Part shown: positions 24,297 through 33,151 of the stretch, in pieces
Position numbering within the stretch: the stretch's first letter is position 1
Layout: the number at the start of each line of letters is the position of its first letter
Assembly: GCA_013815795.1 (NCBI GenBank)
Contig: JACDFK010000003.1
Span: 1 to 42,414, forward strand
Direction of reading: 5' to 3'
DNA length: 42,414 nt
Origin: Candidatus Babelota bacterium
Lineage (GTDB): Bacteria > Babelota > Babeliae > Babelales > Babelaceae
Notes under the pieces: generated by a model
Database searches by the model: none
Told to the model about the DNA's origin: nothing
What the model saw: only the letters and a program-made list of their open reading frames with translations
Translations under genes and position numbers: made by a program

Positions 24297-25175
24297 TCAA
24301 TGAACCGGCTGGAAGCAACGTTCCCAGCGTACTTTTTTCCAGAAACCTAGTGGATGTTTTAATAAATCTATAAACCAATAGGATTCGGTGGTATCCATTG
24401 ACCATATTCTAAAAACGATTTTCCCATGTATCAGGGTGCCATCCAGAACCCCCCAGACGCGTGAGTCACTACTTCCTAATCGATTGTCTCCCATCATCCA
24501 GTACTGATTTTTATCTAACTTTACATCAAATATATCAAGATCTTTAAGAGGAGTTCCGGGATTTAAAATAAGTCGAGGTTGCATTGTTTCCGTATTACGG
24601 ATAATTAATTGAGGGTTTATTTTATAAAATTTCTGTGTTTCCCAGGAAAGAGAAGGATCAAAGGAGCGTAGCTCATTTTCTCTCTCATATCCTCCATATC
24701 TATTTTTTGATTTTTCCGCTTTTTGAATCCATATAAGAGGATATTTATTCACATAAGCAGATTCATCTAACTTTTTTCCATTTAAATAGACAACAGGATG
24801 CCCTTCTTCAATTTTCCCTTGCACATGATCACCGGGTATACCAATAACGCGTTTTGTTACATTTGTGACGTTTAAATTAGCATACCTTTGAAAGAGATTC
24901 ATTAGGAAATTAGATGAATACGTATGATTAGGATCATTAAATGCTATAATTTCGCCTCTTTTAGGAGATCTCAACCAATAAGAAATTTTGTTTGAAAAGA
25001 ATCGTTCTCCTACTAGTAAAGTTGTTTCCATAGATCCACTGGGCACCTGATAAAGACCAAATCCTACAGTGCGTATAAGAAATGCTATGGGTAAAACGAC
25101 AAAAAGTAGTTCAGCGATTTCTCTGACGCCTCTTACTTCATACCAACTTCCTAGAATTTTTTTCATTATGTTCAT
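24297..25175 (-). CDS. lepB: Signal peptidase I, copy 1
   Basis: Inner-membrane serine protease that removes signal peptides from Sec-exported proteins. One N-terminal transmembrane helix (AELLFVVLPIAFLIRTVGF) precedes the catalytic domain. The signature YQVPSGSMETTLLVGE carries catalytic Ser48, and TKRVIGIPGD carries the general-base Lys108. YWMMGDNRLGSSDSRVWG is box E. Around residues 125-200 there is an insertion typical of longer SPases. The C-terminal WSMDTTESYWFID segment is shared with copy 2. The ATG follows SD GGAGCGG. It lies 68 bases downstream of copy 2 on the same strand, so the two are likely co-transcribed. Both active-site residues are intact, arguing for two working enzymes. 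Confidence 0.93.
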   Translation of the reverse strand: MNIMKKILGSWYEVRGVREIAELLFVVLPIAFLIRTVGFGLYQVPSGSMETTLLVGERFFSNKISYWLRSPKRGEIIAFNDPNHTYSSNFLMNLFQRYANLNVTNVTKRVIGIPGDHVQGKIEEGHPVVYLNGKKLDESAYVNKYPLIWIQKAEKSKNRYGGYERENELRSFDPSLSWETQKFYKINPQLIIRNTETMQPRLILNPGTPLKDLDIFDVKLDKNQYWMMGDNRLGSSDSRVWGVLDGTLIHGKIVFRIWSMDTTESYWFIDLLKHPLGFWKKVRWERCFQPVH

Positions 25176-25243
25176 ATATACCGCTCCTTAACAACCACAA
25201 CGCTGTTCTTAATTAATTATTTTATAGAGTAAAGTAACAAAAA

Positions 25244-26125
25244 CTACTGTACCCATTGCAAGCAACGGCCCCAACGTACTTTTTCCCAGAATTTCAGCGG
25301 GCTTTTTAATAAGTCTATAAACCAATAAGATTCCGTAGTATCCATTGACCATATTCTAAAAATTATTTTTCCATGTATAAGTTTTCCATCTAGAATTCCC
25401 CAGTCTCTTGAGTCACAACTTCCCAACCGGTTATCGCCCATCACCCAGTATTGATTCTCTCCTAATTTCACTTCGAAGATATCTATTCCTCCGAATTGAG
25501 GAGTTCCAGGCTCTAGAATATATTGAGGCTTCATCGTTTTTGGATCTTGAACAATGAGTTGAGGATTTATTTTATAAAATAGCTGTTTATCCCACGCCAC
25601 AGAAGGATTATAGGAGCGCCAATCTATATTTCTTTCAAAAGGAGGGCAATTTCTTTTACGAATTTGTTCCTTGCGTAACATAATAAGAGGGTATTTATTA
25701 ACATAGCCTGATTCATCGAGCTTCTCCCCATTACGAAATACTACAGGATGCCCATTTTCAATAGTTCCACGGATTACATCACCGGGTATACCTATAACCC
25801 TCTTTGTCCAGTTGGATACATTAAAACTCACATATCTTTGCATGAGATTAACAAAGGAGTTAGAAGAATAAAGATGCTTTGGATCATTAAAGGCAATAAT
25901 TTCACCATGTTTTGGTTTTCTAAGCCAGTATGAAAACTTATCTGCAAAAAAACGTTCACCTACAAGTAAAGTTGTTTCCATAGAACCACTCGGAACTTGA
26001 TAGAGTCCAAATCCTACGGTTCTGATAAGAAATGCTATCGGCAAAATAACAAAAACAAGTTCAGCAACTATCCTAATAGTTTTTATCTCGTACCAATCGC
26101 CTAAAAGTCTTTTTAATATATTCAC
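25244..26125 (-). CDS. lepB: Signal peptidase I, copy 2
   Basis: 293 residues, tandem paralog of the neighbouring downstream gene and clearly similar along the whole length. Catalytic Ser48 (PSGSM) and Lys108 (TKRVIGIPGD) are retained, as is YWVMGDNRLGSCDSRDWG. It differs mostly in the middle insertion (ERNIDWRSYNPSVAWDK versus ENELRSFDPSLSWETQK), the part most likely to alter substrate choice. The start is GTG at 26123-26125 with SD AAGGA. It is 141 bases downstream of the M23 peptidase and may be the end of the long minus-strand envelope cluster. Export of many cargo proteins in this window gives context for a doubled SPase. Confidence 0.93.
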   Translation of the reverse strand: MNILKRLLGDWYEIKTIRIVAELVFVILPIAFLIRTVGFGLYQVPSGSMETTLLVGERFFADKFSYWLRKPKHGEIIAFNDPKHLYSSNSFVNLMQRYVSFNVSNWTKRVIGIPGDVIRGTIENGHPVVFRNGEKLDESGYVNKYPLIMLRKEQIRKRNCPPFERNIDWRSYNPSVAWDKQLFYKINPQLIVQDPKTMKPQYILEPGTPQFGGIDIFEVKLGENQYWVMGDNRLGSCDSRDWGILDGKLIHGKIIFRIWSMDTTESYWFIDLLKSPLKFWEKVRWGRCLQWVQ

Positions 26126-26265
26126 TAAATTCCTTCACTGTGCTTTATTAATTTCTCTGCGATGCGCCCTTTTAATGATTCTTTAGCATTATCGATTCCC
26201 TGGGTAGGCTTACTTACTGTTCATTAAGAGCAAACCATTCTATGAATATACCTATATATTCCTAT

Positions 26266-27162
26266 CTATGCAAGATAAAAAAGAGGATTAATTCGTTTAG
26301 CCTCTTGATAGATCTCAAAATGAAGATGAGATCCTGAACCACTTTTTCTGGTTTTACGTACAGTTCCAGTGGCTCCCACCTTTCCAATAACGTCACCTGA
26401 TAGGACCTTCTGTCCACGTTTCACAAGAATTCTGTCAAGATGGGCATAACGCGTCTTGTACTCTTCATTATGAACGATGAGTATATAATTTCCATAACCG
26501 GGCATATGAGTTGCTTCTGTTACTATCCCCTCACCGGCAGCATGAACCAAAGTTCCCCGAGTTGCAGCTAAATCAAGACCTGAATGGAACCCCCAGATAC
26601 CATTTGGTTTTTTCCGAGGACCAAAGAATGAACTGACCCAAAATTCTGAAAGCTTAATGGGCCATATAAAAAGCGCTTGTTTCTGAACTTTTTCCCATTC
26701 AATAGAGGCCTTTAAAGGACGGGGTGTATGTTGAGGCTTTTTCCGGAGTCGTGAAGGAGTGCTTTTTCTCTGTAAAGATTGCTGTATGGTCTTTCGTTGA
26801 ATAGGGGAAGCAGAATGTAAGGTTTTTCTTTTAGTGGCAACCAAAAGAGCGGCTTTGAATAAAGGATCACTTTGTTTTTTAGATAAGGGAGCCGTTTTTT
26901 TAACTATGACAGTTGACCGTCCTTGAGGGCTTGCTACTCGGTTTATTATACTTTTCTGGGGAATTCGTGGAGTAGTTCTTAATAAGGGGGACTTTCTAGT
27001 ACTGATCTTTTGGTGTCTCTTTTTAAGCGGTCTTTTCGTAGGACGCTTCATCGTTGTATTTTCGTTTTGTGCATTTCTATTTACAAAAGGAATTGTATGT
27101 ATCTGAAAAAAGCTTGAGCTTACGAATAGCAATAGCGAGACGATGTATAAATTTTTGAGCAC
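26266..27162 (-). CDS. Exported M23 (LytM-type) metallopeptidase
   Basis: Predicted peptidoglycan endopeptidase or its regulator. A signal peptide (LYIVSLLLFVSSSFFQIHT) is followed by a strikingly basic, low-complexity linker of about 120 residues rich in Lys, Arg, Ser and Pro. The M23 domain occupies about residues 165-298. Zinc ligands are in GFHSGLD (H193, D197) and HLHFE (H281), with catalytic H241 (YAHLDRI) and H279. All motifs are intact, so an active enzyme is expected. The start is GTG at 27160-27162 with SD AAGGAG 8 bases before it. It follows batD by 12 bases and is therefore part of the plsC-batABCD transcript. The basic linker may bind cell wall or nucleic acid. Confidence 0.9.
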   Translation of the reverse strand: MLKNLYIVSLLLFVSSSFFQIHTIPFVNRNAQNENTTMKRPTKRPLKKRHQKISTRKSPLLRTTPRIPQKSIINRVASPQGRSTVIVKKTAPLSKKQSDPLFKAALLVATKRKTLHSASPIQRKTIQQSLQRKSTPSRLRKKPQHTPRPLKASIEWEKVQKQALFIWPIKLSEFWVSSFFGPRKKPNGIWGFHSGLDLAATRGTLVHAAGEGIVTEATHMPGYGNYILIVHNEEYKTRYAHLDRILVKRGQKVLSGDVIGKVGATGTVRKTRKSGSGSHLHFEIYQEAKRINPLFYLA

Positions 27163-27174
27163 CGTAATTACTCC

Positions 27175-29319
27175 TTATAGTCTAGTTTCTAGTGAAACCT
27201 CTTCTGCCTTAACCCATCCTCTGCCTTCAGCAGAAAATACATAATACCATAGGCCTTTTTTTTGAGCAACTGTTATTTTCTCACCTTTGTGAAGTTTTCC
27301 TCTGACTACATGCGTCTTGTCGGGGCCTAGATACAGAAGAGCCTCATCAGTACGAATATATCCAGAAGGACGATAATGTTGATATCCGCGTAATCCCCAT
27401 CCAGTACCTGCAAAAATGAAAAGTATAAGACATTTTAGGAACGCTTTTTGGTTTCTAAATGCAGCGTAATACCAACACAAAGTCCAGGTAGCTAATGCTC
27501 CTAGTTGCCATACGATAAACGGGATGTACAGCGTTCCTTGGCTCATTGTCTCTACTATATCATATAAAGCAGGTGATAGTTCTGCCTGCATAAACGGACA
27601 TGCTGAAAAGGTTAAAATTATACACGGTAGAATACGTGGAGCTTTACTCAGATGTTGTATCCATGCACGTGCTTGAGAAAAAGAGTGTGCTGATCTTTCT
27701 GTTCTGTGGCTGGGGGAATATATGCTTATGGTAGCAAGACTCGTATGATGTTTGATCCATTCTTGTTGAAATTCATTACTGAATCCCTGAGCTCTGAGGG
27801 CTTTGCTTATATCTTCTGAGCTGGAGTTTTCCGGTAATGATAGATAGTCTATCATCGCTTTTTTAGTAATTTCGTAAAGTTGTGGGATATTATTAGACTT
27901 CTGAGCGCTCTGTATATTTTTTAATGCATGAGAAAGAACAGTTTTTCTTCGTATATAATAAAACATTTTTTGAAATCTAGGTGTAATTAAAGGTAAAAGC
28001 AGCCACACAGTTGTAAAAAAAACAGGAATACTAAGGAGTGTCAAAAAGAGCCACCAAGGAAGCTCGAGTTCGGGAGCTTTTGTATGTAGAGGAATCTCAT
28101 CGGTGAGTGATTCTGAAGGTAGAGATTTTTCTTTAGGCGTGTCTTCTTTTGGTCTTTGAGGAGGTGCTCCTGGCAAAATTGTTATAGTTATGTTTTTCGT
28201 AGTGATATTTCTATAGGTTTTCGTTTTTGTATCAAAATAGTAGAATATCTGTTTTCCAATTGTATAAGTGCCTTCTTTCAGGCCTTGAATGATAAATTCC
28301 CACTCTTTTTTCTCGCCCTGAGCTGTTTTGTATAGAGCGCTCTTTGATTCATAAACACGCAGATTTTCGGGAAGCGTGAGTTTCGGTACTGCTATAGATT
28401 CAAAATCGGATGTCCCTTCGAGTGCTATCGTAAGAAGGAGCGCTTCACCCCGTAGTGCTTGTTTTGAATTTAAGGTAGCGGTATAACTTGTGAACTCTCC
28501 AATTGCACCTATAGGTAAATCTGTTTTTGGCAGTGGATCGATGATGAGCTTTAACGGATGAGTGTAAACCGCATACGTTTTCTCATGAGGAATAAGAAAA
28601 AATGAGGCAAAAGAGTTTCTTTTCTCGGAAGGAACAGTATAGTCTGCACGAAGGGGAGGTATAAAAAGTTCTCCGGTCTTTGTAGGATAAAAATGTCCTC
28701 GGTATTCTATAACAGAAATAAGTTCATTATTATTAGTCTCAACTTTTGCTTCGCCTACATTCAAATCTGTTACATTTAATCCGTCTACATCAAGGGGCTC
28801 TAAATGTCTGAGACGGATATCCTGACGCTGAACGGCAAACTTAACAGTAAAAGGGACTTTTTCTCCTACTACATACCGATTGTGTGGTATTGAAAGAGTG
28901 TACGTGGGGAGAAGAGAATTGGATTTTGCTGGGTATTTTCCTTCAATAATAGTAACGACTTGTGTGTTTGAACTGCTGTTTCCTGCCTGAGCAGGACCAA
29001 TAGTTAAAGTGCCTGAAGTGTCAGCAACTACCGTGTAAATAAATCTTCTTTCATTATGTGGCTTTGGACTGTCCATGATTCTTTTAGTTTCCATCTGCTG
29101 CTTAACAATATGAAGCTTATCTAATGAGTCAAAAGTAGGCCATCGATTTAGTTCAGGTAAGTCTTTCGCGGTGACAGTAACGAGGAAAGGAACTCCAACA
29201 TTTATAGAAGTAAGGGGTATATTGAGTGTATTGGTAACATTTAAAGATAAAGAGCTTGAAAGAAAAGCCGTATAAAAAAGACTTAACGTTAGTAGTTTTT
29301 TACCAATTTTTATAATCAT
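27175..29319 (-). CDS. batD: BatD family aerotolerance/envelope protein with SH3 domain
   Basis: Signal peptide (LLTLSLFYTAFLSSSLSLNV), then several beta-sandwich domains typical of the BatD/oxygen-tolerance family (NRYVVGEKVPFTVKF, LRGEALLLTIALEGTSDF, WEFIIQGLKEGTYTIG). A transmembrane helix follows at LPWWLFLTLLSIPVFFTTVWLLL, then a cytosolic helical segment. A second membrane pair follows, and the C-terminus is an SH3-like domain (GYIRTDEALLYLGPDK, GLWYYVFSAEGRGWVKAEEV). The SH3 tail is an addition to the standard BatD layout. SD GGAGG lies 8 bases before the ATG at 29317-29319; a GTG directly before it is also possible. The gene overlaps the end of batC by 20 bases. Bat proteins of Bacteroides and Leptospira support envelope stress tolerance; the precise role here is inferred. 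Confidence 0.85.
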   Translation of the reverse strand: MIIKIGKKLLTLSLFYTAFLSSSLSLNVTNTLNIPLTSINVGVPFLVTVTAKDLPELNRWPTFDSLDKLHIVKQQMETKRIMDSPKPHNERRFIYTVVADTSGTLTIGPAQAGNSSSNTQVVTIIEGKYPAKSNSLLPTYTLSIPHNRYVVGEKVPFTVKFAVQRQDIRLRHLEPLDVDGLNVTDLNVGEAKVETNNNELISVIEYRGHFYPTKTGELFIPPLRADYTVPSEKRNSFASFFLIPHEKTYAVYTHPLKLIIDPLPKTDLPIGAIGEFTSYTATLNSKQALRGEALLLTIALEGTSDFESIAVPKLTLPENLRVYESKSALYKTAQGEKKEWEFIIQGLKEGTYTIGKQIFYYFDTKTKTYRNITTKNITITILPGAPPQRPKEDTPKEKSLPSESLTDEIPLHTKAPELELPWWLFLTLLSIPVFFTTVWLLLPLITPRFQKMFYYIRRKTVLSHALKNIQSAQKSNNIPQLYEITKKAMIDYLSLPENSSSEDISKALRAQGFSNEFQQEWIKHHTSLATISIYSPSHRTERSAHSFSQARAWIQHLSKAPRILPCIILTFSACPFMQAELSPALYDIVETMSQGTLYIPFIVWQLGALATWTLCWYYAAFRNQKAFLKCLILFIFAGTGWGLRGYQHYRPSGYIRTDEALLYLGPDKTHVVRGKLHKGEKITVAQKKGLWYYVFSAEGRGWVKAEEVSLETRL

Positions 29320-30457
29320 CACGTTGTCCTCCTCCCTTCATGTTCCTTTGAATAAATGCTTTATAGACTTGCTTGTCATTCTCTTCTATAAAGTCTAAAA
29401 CTGCTTTTTCCTGGGCATTAAGCTGTTTTTCTGCTACACTTTCGGATAAAGATGTTCTAATGTTCTGAGGAATTGGTTTTTCTTTTTTGTCAGCTGAAGT
29501 TTTATTTTTTTCTGACTCAACACCTTTTGAGGGTTTTTTTTCATGATTCTTGCTGTCTTGGGTCTCTGTGCTTTTTTGTTCATCTTGTTTGGCGTTAGAC
29601 TCTTTTTCGGTTCCGCCATCGTTTTCTCGTTTCTCTCTATTTTCCTTTTGAGTCTCGCTCTCATTACTGGTCTGCTGAGCCTGATCCTCGCTCTTATTTT
29701 GTTCCCGTTTATCTTGGTTTACGGAATCCTGAGGAGTATCTTCGGCACCCGAGTTCTTATTATCCTTTTGTGTATTTTCCTGATCTTTTGGTTCTTCTCC
29801 TAATCCATTTTTACTAGTTGATTCTTTTTGATTAGAATCTTTATTTTGATCTTTGTTTTGATCTTTGTTTTGATCTTTATTCTGGTCTTTATTTTGGTCT
29901 TTGTTTTGATCTTTATTCTGGTCTTTGTTTTGATCTTTGTTTTGATCTTTATTCTGGTCTTTGTTTTGATCTTTATTTTGGTCTTTATTTTGGTCTTTGT
30001 TTTGATCTTTATTTTGGTCTTGCTCTTTTTGCTCAATAAGTTTCTTTACGAGCTCTAACCGTTTTTTTGCATGCTCGTTGTGGGAATTAATTTTTAGTAC
30101 ATTTTCATATGAAGTACGTGCTTTCTCATAATCTTGTCCTGAAATAAAAGTATCGCCTTGATTAAAAAAAGCTTGTTCTTTTAGTGGAACTGAGCTGAAG
30201 GGAGAATTAGTTACTTTAGTGTATGCTTGAAGAGCTGTATCAAAATTTTTTAATTTATAAGAGGTCTTGCCTACATTATAAAGGGCCTTCATATTTTGAG
30301 GATTCTGAGCGACGGCGTCTTCATAGAGGCTTTTTGCTGCACTAAAATCACCTTTCTTATAGGCATTATCACCCTTCCATTCTGCAAGAGAAGCATGTAA
30401 AGCATCATTAAAAAGAAAGGCTGATATCAGGAAAAACAGATGAAAAAGTAGTTTCAT
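29300..30457 (-). CDS. batC: BatC-like TPR protein with (DQNK)15 tract
   Basis: I start at the ATG of the ATGA overlap with batB (30455-30457); an upstream TTG would add three residues. A signal peptide (LLFHLFFLISAFLFNDALHA) is followed by three to four TPRs (AYKKGDFSAAKSLYEDAV, ALYNVGKTSYKLKNFDTALQAY, AFFNQGDTFISGQDYEKA). Then comes exactly 15 tandem DQNK tetrapeptides encoded by 29840-30019, and a Lys/Glu/Ser-rich low-complexity region. The C-terminus has a conserved short block (AEKQLNAQEKAVLDFIEEN). TPR proteins in Bat operons assemble the BatA/B complex in the periplasm; the charged linker may span to another layer. The stop lies inside batD. Confidence 0.85.
   Translation of the reverse strand: MKLLFHLFFLISAFLFNDALHASLAEWKGDNAYKKGDFSAAKSLYEDAVAQNPQNMKALYNVGKTSYKLKNFDTALQAYTKVTNSPFSSVPLKEQAFFNQGDTFISGQDYEKARTSYENVLKINSHNEHAKKRLELVKKLIEQKEQDQNKDQNKDQNKDQNKDQNKDQNKDQNKDQNKDQNKDQNKDQNKDQNKDQNKDQNKDQNKDSNQKESTSKNGLGEEPKDQENTQKDNKNSGAEDTPQDSVNQDKREQNKSEDQAQQTSNESETQKENREKRENDGGTEKESNAKQDEQKSTETQDSKNHEKKPSKGVESEKNKTSADKKEKPIPQNIRTSLSESVAEKQLNAQEKAVLDFIEENDKQVYKAFIQRNMKGGGQRDDYKNW
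29840..30019 (-). repeat. 12-bp minisatellite, 15 units, inside batC
   Basis: Fifteen in-frame copies of GA(T/C)CA(A/G)AA(T/C)AAA on the minus strand, differing only at synonymous sites. Units are multiples of three, so length changes by slippage would alter the linker without shifting the frame. Confidence 0.9.
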
Positions 30458-31455
30458 AGAATCCAATCAAGTAATAAAAGTGCAAAACTTATTAAAGCAA
30501 AAAAGCTGTATTTTTCTTGTTTAATATCGAGCACGGGGGTCTCAAATTTTTCTTTTTCAAAACGTTGAACATGTGTAATAAGTTCATATATATCTGATGA
30601 ATCTTGTGATGCCGGGATATAGGTGGCTCCTGTTTGTTTAGACAGTTCTGCTAGAAGTTCTTCATACAATCGAGAAATAACAATAGAGCCATTTTTATCC
30701 TTTTGGTGGCCAATTTGAGCCCCTTGTTCATTATACAATGGGATAGGAGCACCTTCAGCTGTAGCCATTCCTACGGTGAAAATATGAAGCCCCAATTTTT
30801 GCGCTTTTTCTTGTAATCCGGTTAAGCGTGGAGAAAAATCTTCCCCATCTGTAAAAATTATCATTATGTTATTGCGGCTTTGAGGCATACGACCAAAAAT
30901 CTCGACTGCTTGTAGGAGAGCTTTATCGAGTGCTGTAGTTCCCGTCGAAATCGACTCAACATCCACCAGATCGAGAAAATTTAAAAAAGCCGGAATATCG
31001 GTTGTAAAAGGACATTGAATAAAAGGTACATCAGAAAAAAGCATAAGAGAAACTCGTTCTGCGGTAAGCCCGATTACCAGCTCCTGTATCTTTTTTTTAG
31101 CAGCCATAAGTCGCGATGGTTTTAGATCTTGTGCAAGCATACTTCGAGATACATCGAGCGCAATAAGAACATTTCGTCCCTCTTGCTGAATCGATTCTTG
31201 TGATTCATCCCATTGAGGTCTTCCTAATGATAAAACTAGAAAGATAAGCGAAAGGAATAAAAGCAGCGTTTTTCCTGCTTTCCTTTTAAGAGAGAAATGG
31301 TTGAGTAAGGTATGAGAACTATCTAAAACCAAAGAGGTTTTTTTCTGCCACCTAAAACGATAGAAAAGAGCAACTAACGCTAGAGCTGCTAAAGGCACAA
31401 GGTATACAAATGAGGAGGCTGAAGCCCATTCTAAAGAGAAAAATGCAGGTTTCAT
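30454..31455 (-). CDS. batB: BatB-like VWA-domain membrane protein
   Basis: Start at the ATG of the ATGA overlap with batA (31453-31455), giving 333 residues beginning MKPAFFSLEW. A longer reading would add 21 residues that lie inside batA. It has N-terminal transmembrane helices (SFVYLVPLAALALVALFY and TLLLFLSLIFLVLSLG). A von Willebrand A domain with MIDAS motif DVSRS (residues 101-105) and IIFTDGEDF follows, and a C-terminal helix (FFALISFALLLLDWIL) ends the protein. The domain faces the periplasm. The last bases overlap the batC start by ATGA, so translation of A-B-C is coupled. VWA domains of BatA and BatB are thought to assemble with each other. Confidence 0.88.
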   Translation of the reverse strand: MKPAFFSLEWASASSFVYLVPLAALALVALFYRFRWQKKTSLVLDSSHTLLNHFSLKRKAGKTLLLFLSLIFLVLSLGRPQWDESQESIQQEGRNVLIALDVSRSMLAQDLKPSRLMAAKKKIQELVIGLTAERVSLMLFSDVPFIQCPFTTDIPAFLNFLDLVDVESISTGTTALDKALLQAVEIFGRMPQSRNNIMIIFTDGEDFSPRLTGLQEKAQKLGLHIFTVGMATAEGAPIPLYNEQGAQIGHQKDKNGSIVISRLYEELLAELSKQTGATYIPASQDSSDIYELITHVQRFEKEKFETPVLDIKQEKYSFFALISFALLLLDWIL

Positions 31456-32426
31456 AGGGCCATCCATACAAATGAAGTAACTATAATTTCGGTTAAAAGA
31501 AGAAGGAAAGCTATCCATAAAAATGGCATAAAGTATTCATAATAACGAGCAAAAATAGGAGTTTCATAGCCACTTTTTTCGAGCGTATCTATTTTTTTGT
31601 AGATTTCTTCCATATCTTCGGGATTATGTGCCTGAAAGAACTGGCCCCCCGTTTCTTGGGAGAATTTCACCAGTAGAGCCTCATTGAAATGGCCTGGTAC
31701 TTTTTTCACTCCATAATAAGGATGAGTAAAGTAACCCCCTTTTTCTGAGCCTATTCCAATGGTATAGATCCGGATACCTAGTTTTTTAGCAAGATCGATA
31801 CTAAATTGCGGATTACTATCTCCTGCAGATGGCTCCCCATCCGTTAAAACTATCATAATTTTGCTTTTTGCAGATGATTTTTTAAGTCGATTTGCTGCAA
31901 TCAAAATAGCTCTTGAAAGAAGAGTTCCTTGCGCGCTCAATGTTTCTGTTGTCGTTTCATTGAGAATATTTTTTAATATTGGCTTATCAAGGGTTAAGGG
32001 ACAACGTGTTACGGCGGCACCAGAGAAAATAACAAGCCCAATAGGATCGTTGCGACGTTTATCTATAAACTTAAGCGCTTCAGTACGCGCTACATCGATT
32101 CGGGGTCTTTGATCATGAAGATCGTCAAAAATCATCATGCTTCCTGAGGTATCTAATACGAGCATAATGTCTATTCCCTTAACAGGAATTTTTGTTCGTT
32201 CATCCGGCTTTGCAAAACGGGCCAGAGCACAGCATAAAGCAGCCAAAGTGCCAAGTCTTATAAGAAAAAGTGCCGTTTTCTTGGAGATGCCTTTAGGACT
32301 ATTTCCTTGCAAGAGCGCGAGAGATGAAAAGCGATATACGGGATCTTTATAGTAAAACCAGCGCCAATAACTCACGAGAGCGAGTACTGGTAATCCCAAG
32401 TATAAGTAATAAGGATGCAGAATCAT
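31452..32426 (-). CDS. batA: BatA-like VWA-domain membrane protein
   Basis: 324 residues. Two N-terminal transmembrane helices (YYLYLGLPVLALVSYWRWF and IRLGTLAALCCALARF) precede a VWA domain with a complete MIDAS: LDTSGSM (D92-S96) and IVLTDGEPS. The C-terminal helix is PFLWIAFLLLLTEIIVTSF. BatA and BatB usually follow a MoxR AAA+ ATPase and a DUF58 gene; neither is here. Instead the ATG overlaps the stop of plsC (ATGA at 32423-32426). The end overlaps batB in the same way. Function in the Bacteroides aerotolerance operon is known only in outline; a periplasmic scaffold role is inferred. Confidence 0.88.
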   Translation of the reverse strand: MILHPYYLYLGLPVLALVSYWRWFYYKDPVYRFSSLALLQGNSPKGISKKTALFLIRLGTLAALCCALARFAKPDERTKIPVKGIDIMLVLDTSGSMMIFDDLHDQRPRIDVARTEALKFIDKRRNDPIGLVIFSGAAVTRCPLTLDKPILKNILNETTTETLSAQGTLLSRAILIAANRLKKSSAKSKIMIVLTDGEPSAGDSNPQFSIDLAKKLGIRIYTIGIGSEKGGYFTHPYYGVKKVPGHFNEALLVKFSQETGGQFFQAHNPEDMEEIYKKIDTLEKSGYETPIFARYYEYFMPFLWIAFLLLLTEIIVTSFVWMAL

Positions 32427-33151
32427 AAATAGGCGTCCTGTTGCTCTATAAACCAGTTTCGAACTCTTTGCATAAATTCTTTTTCGGTTTCGTCTTGTGT
32501 AATACTAAGCGGTTTCCCAATTATAGCAATTAAGGGATAGGAATGAACATAAAAACTTCCCGGAGGATATATTTTTCTATTATTTGGCATAAAAACGGGA
32601 ATAACAGGTCTATTGGTTTTGCGTGCAATAATAGCAAATCCTTCGAAAAATTCGTGGACCTTGCCATCAATAAATCTTCCTCCTTCAGGGAACAGTATAA
32701 GATGTCGGTTTTTATCCTGAATAAACTTAAGAATCTTAATTAATGATCGTGCAGCTTTAATCGGATTTTTCCTATCTACTGCTACACACATCCGTGTAAT
32801 AAAAAAGCCCAATATTGGAGTCGAAACATAGTATTCTAAAACTAACCACACATGAGAATTTCCTCCACATAATGATCCTACTAGAGGAATATCGAGGGTT
32901 GATTGATGATTAGGAATGAAAATTGCAGGACCGGTCGGGAGATTCTCTTTTCCAATAATGCGAACGGGACACAGAGTTGCCCGGCATGATAATTTAAAAA
33001 GAAGATCTAAAATAAAAAAGAATACCCTGTTGTCATAGCGGTATTTTTCAGGCAAACAGGCGATAAGAAATAGTGGCGGAATAAGAATCGTGCATAGTAT
33101 ACCTAGCAGCAGGTACGCGAGAACTGTTTTTAGCAATAAAAATATTTTCAT
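32423..33151 (-). CDS. plsC: 1-acyl-glycerol-3-phosphate acyltransferase
   Basis: Membrane enzyme that acylates lysophosphatidic acid to phosphatidic acid, a step in phospholipid synthesis. The N-terminal transmembrane stretch (LLKTVLAYLLLGILCTILIPPLFLI, cited in part) is followed by the acyltransferase motifs. The first is NHQSTLDIP, with catalytic H82 and D87. The second is FPEGGRF (block III, residues 154-160; the usual form is FPEGTR, so Gly replaces Thr). RPVIPVFMPN follows. At 242 residues it is full length. It is first in the chain plsC-batA-batB-batC-batD-M23, joined to batA by an ATGA overlap. The start ATG has a weak SD (GAGATAGA). Confidence 0.9.
   Translation of the reverse strand: MKIFLLLKTVLAYLLLGILCTILIPPLFLIACLPEKYRYDNRVFFFILDLLFKLSCRATLCPVRIIGKENLPTGPAIFIPNHQSTLDIPLVGSLCGGNSHVWLVLEYYVSTPILGFFITRMCVAVDRKNPIKAARSLIKILKFIQDKNRHLILFPEGGRFIDGKVHEFFEGFAIIARKTNRPVIPVFMPNNRKIYPPGSFYVHSYPLIAIIGKPLSITQDETEKEFMQRVRNWFIEQQDAYL

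Noticed and set aside
24196-24405. 69-residue minus-strand open frame overlapping the signal peptidase gene end
   Set aside because: Out-of-frame reading of the C-terminal lepB sequence.
29543-30058. Two hydrophobic plus-strand frames with regular Ile/Leu/Val/Phe repeats
   Set aside because: Antisense of the DQNK minisatellite in batC; the periodicity comes from the 12-bp repeat.
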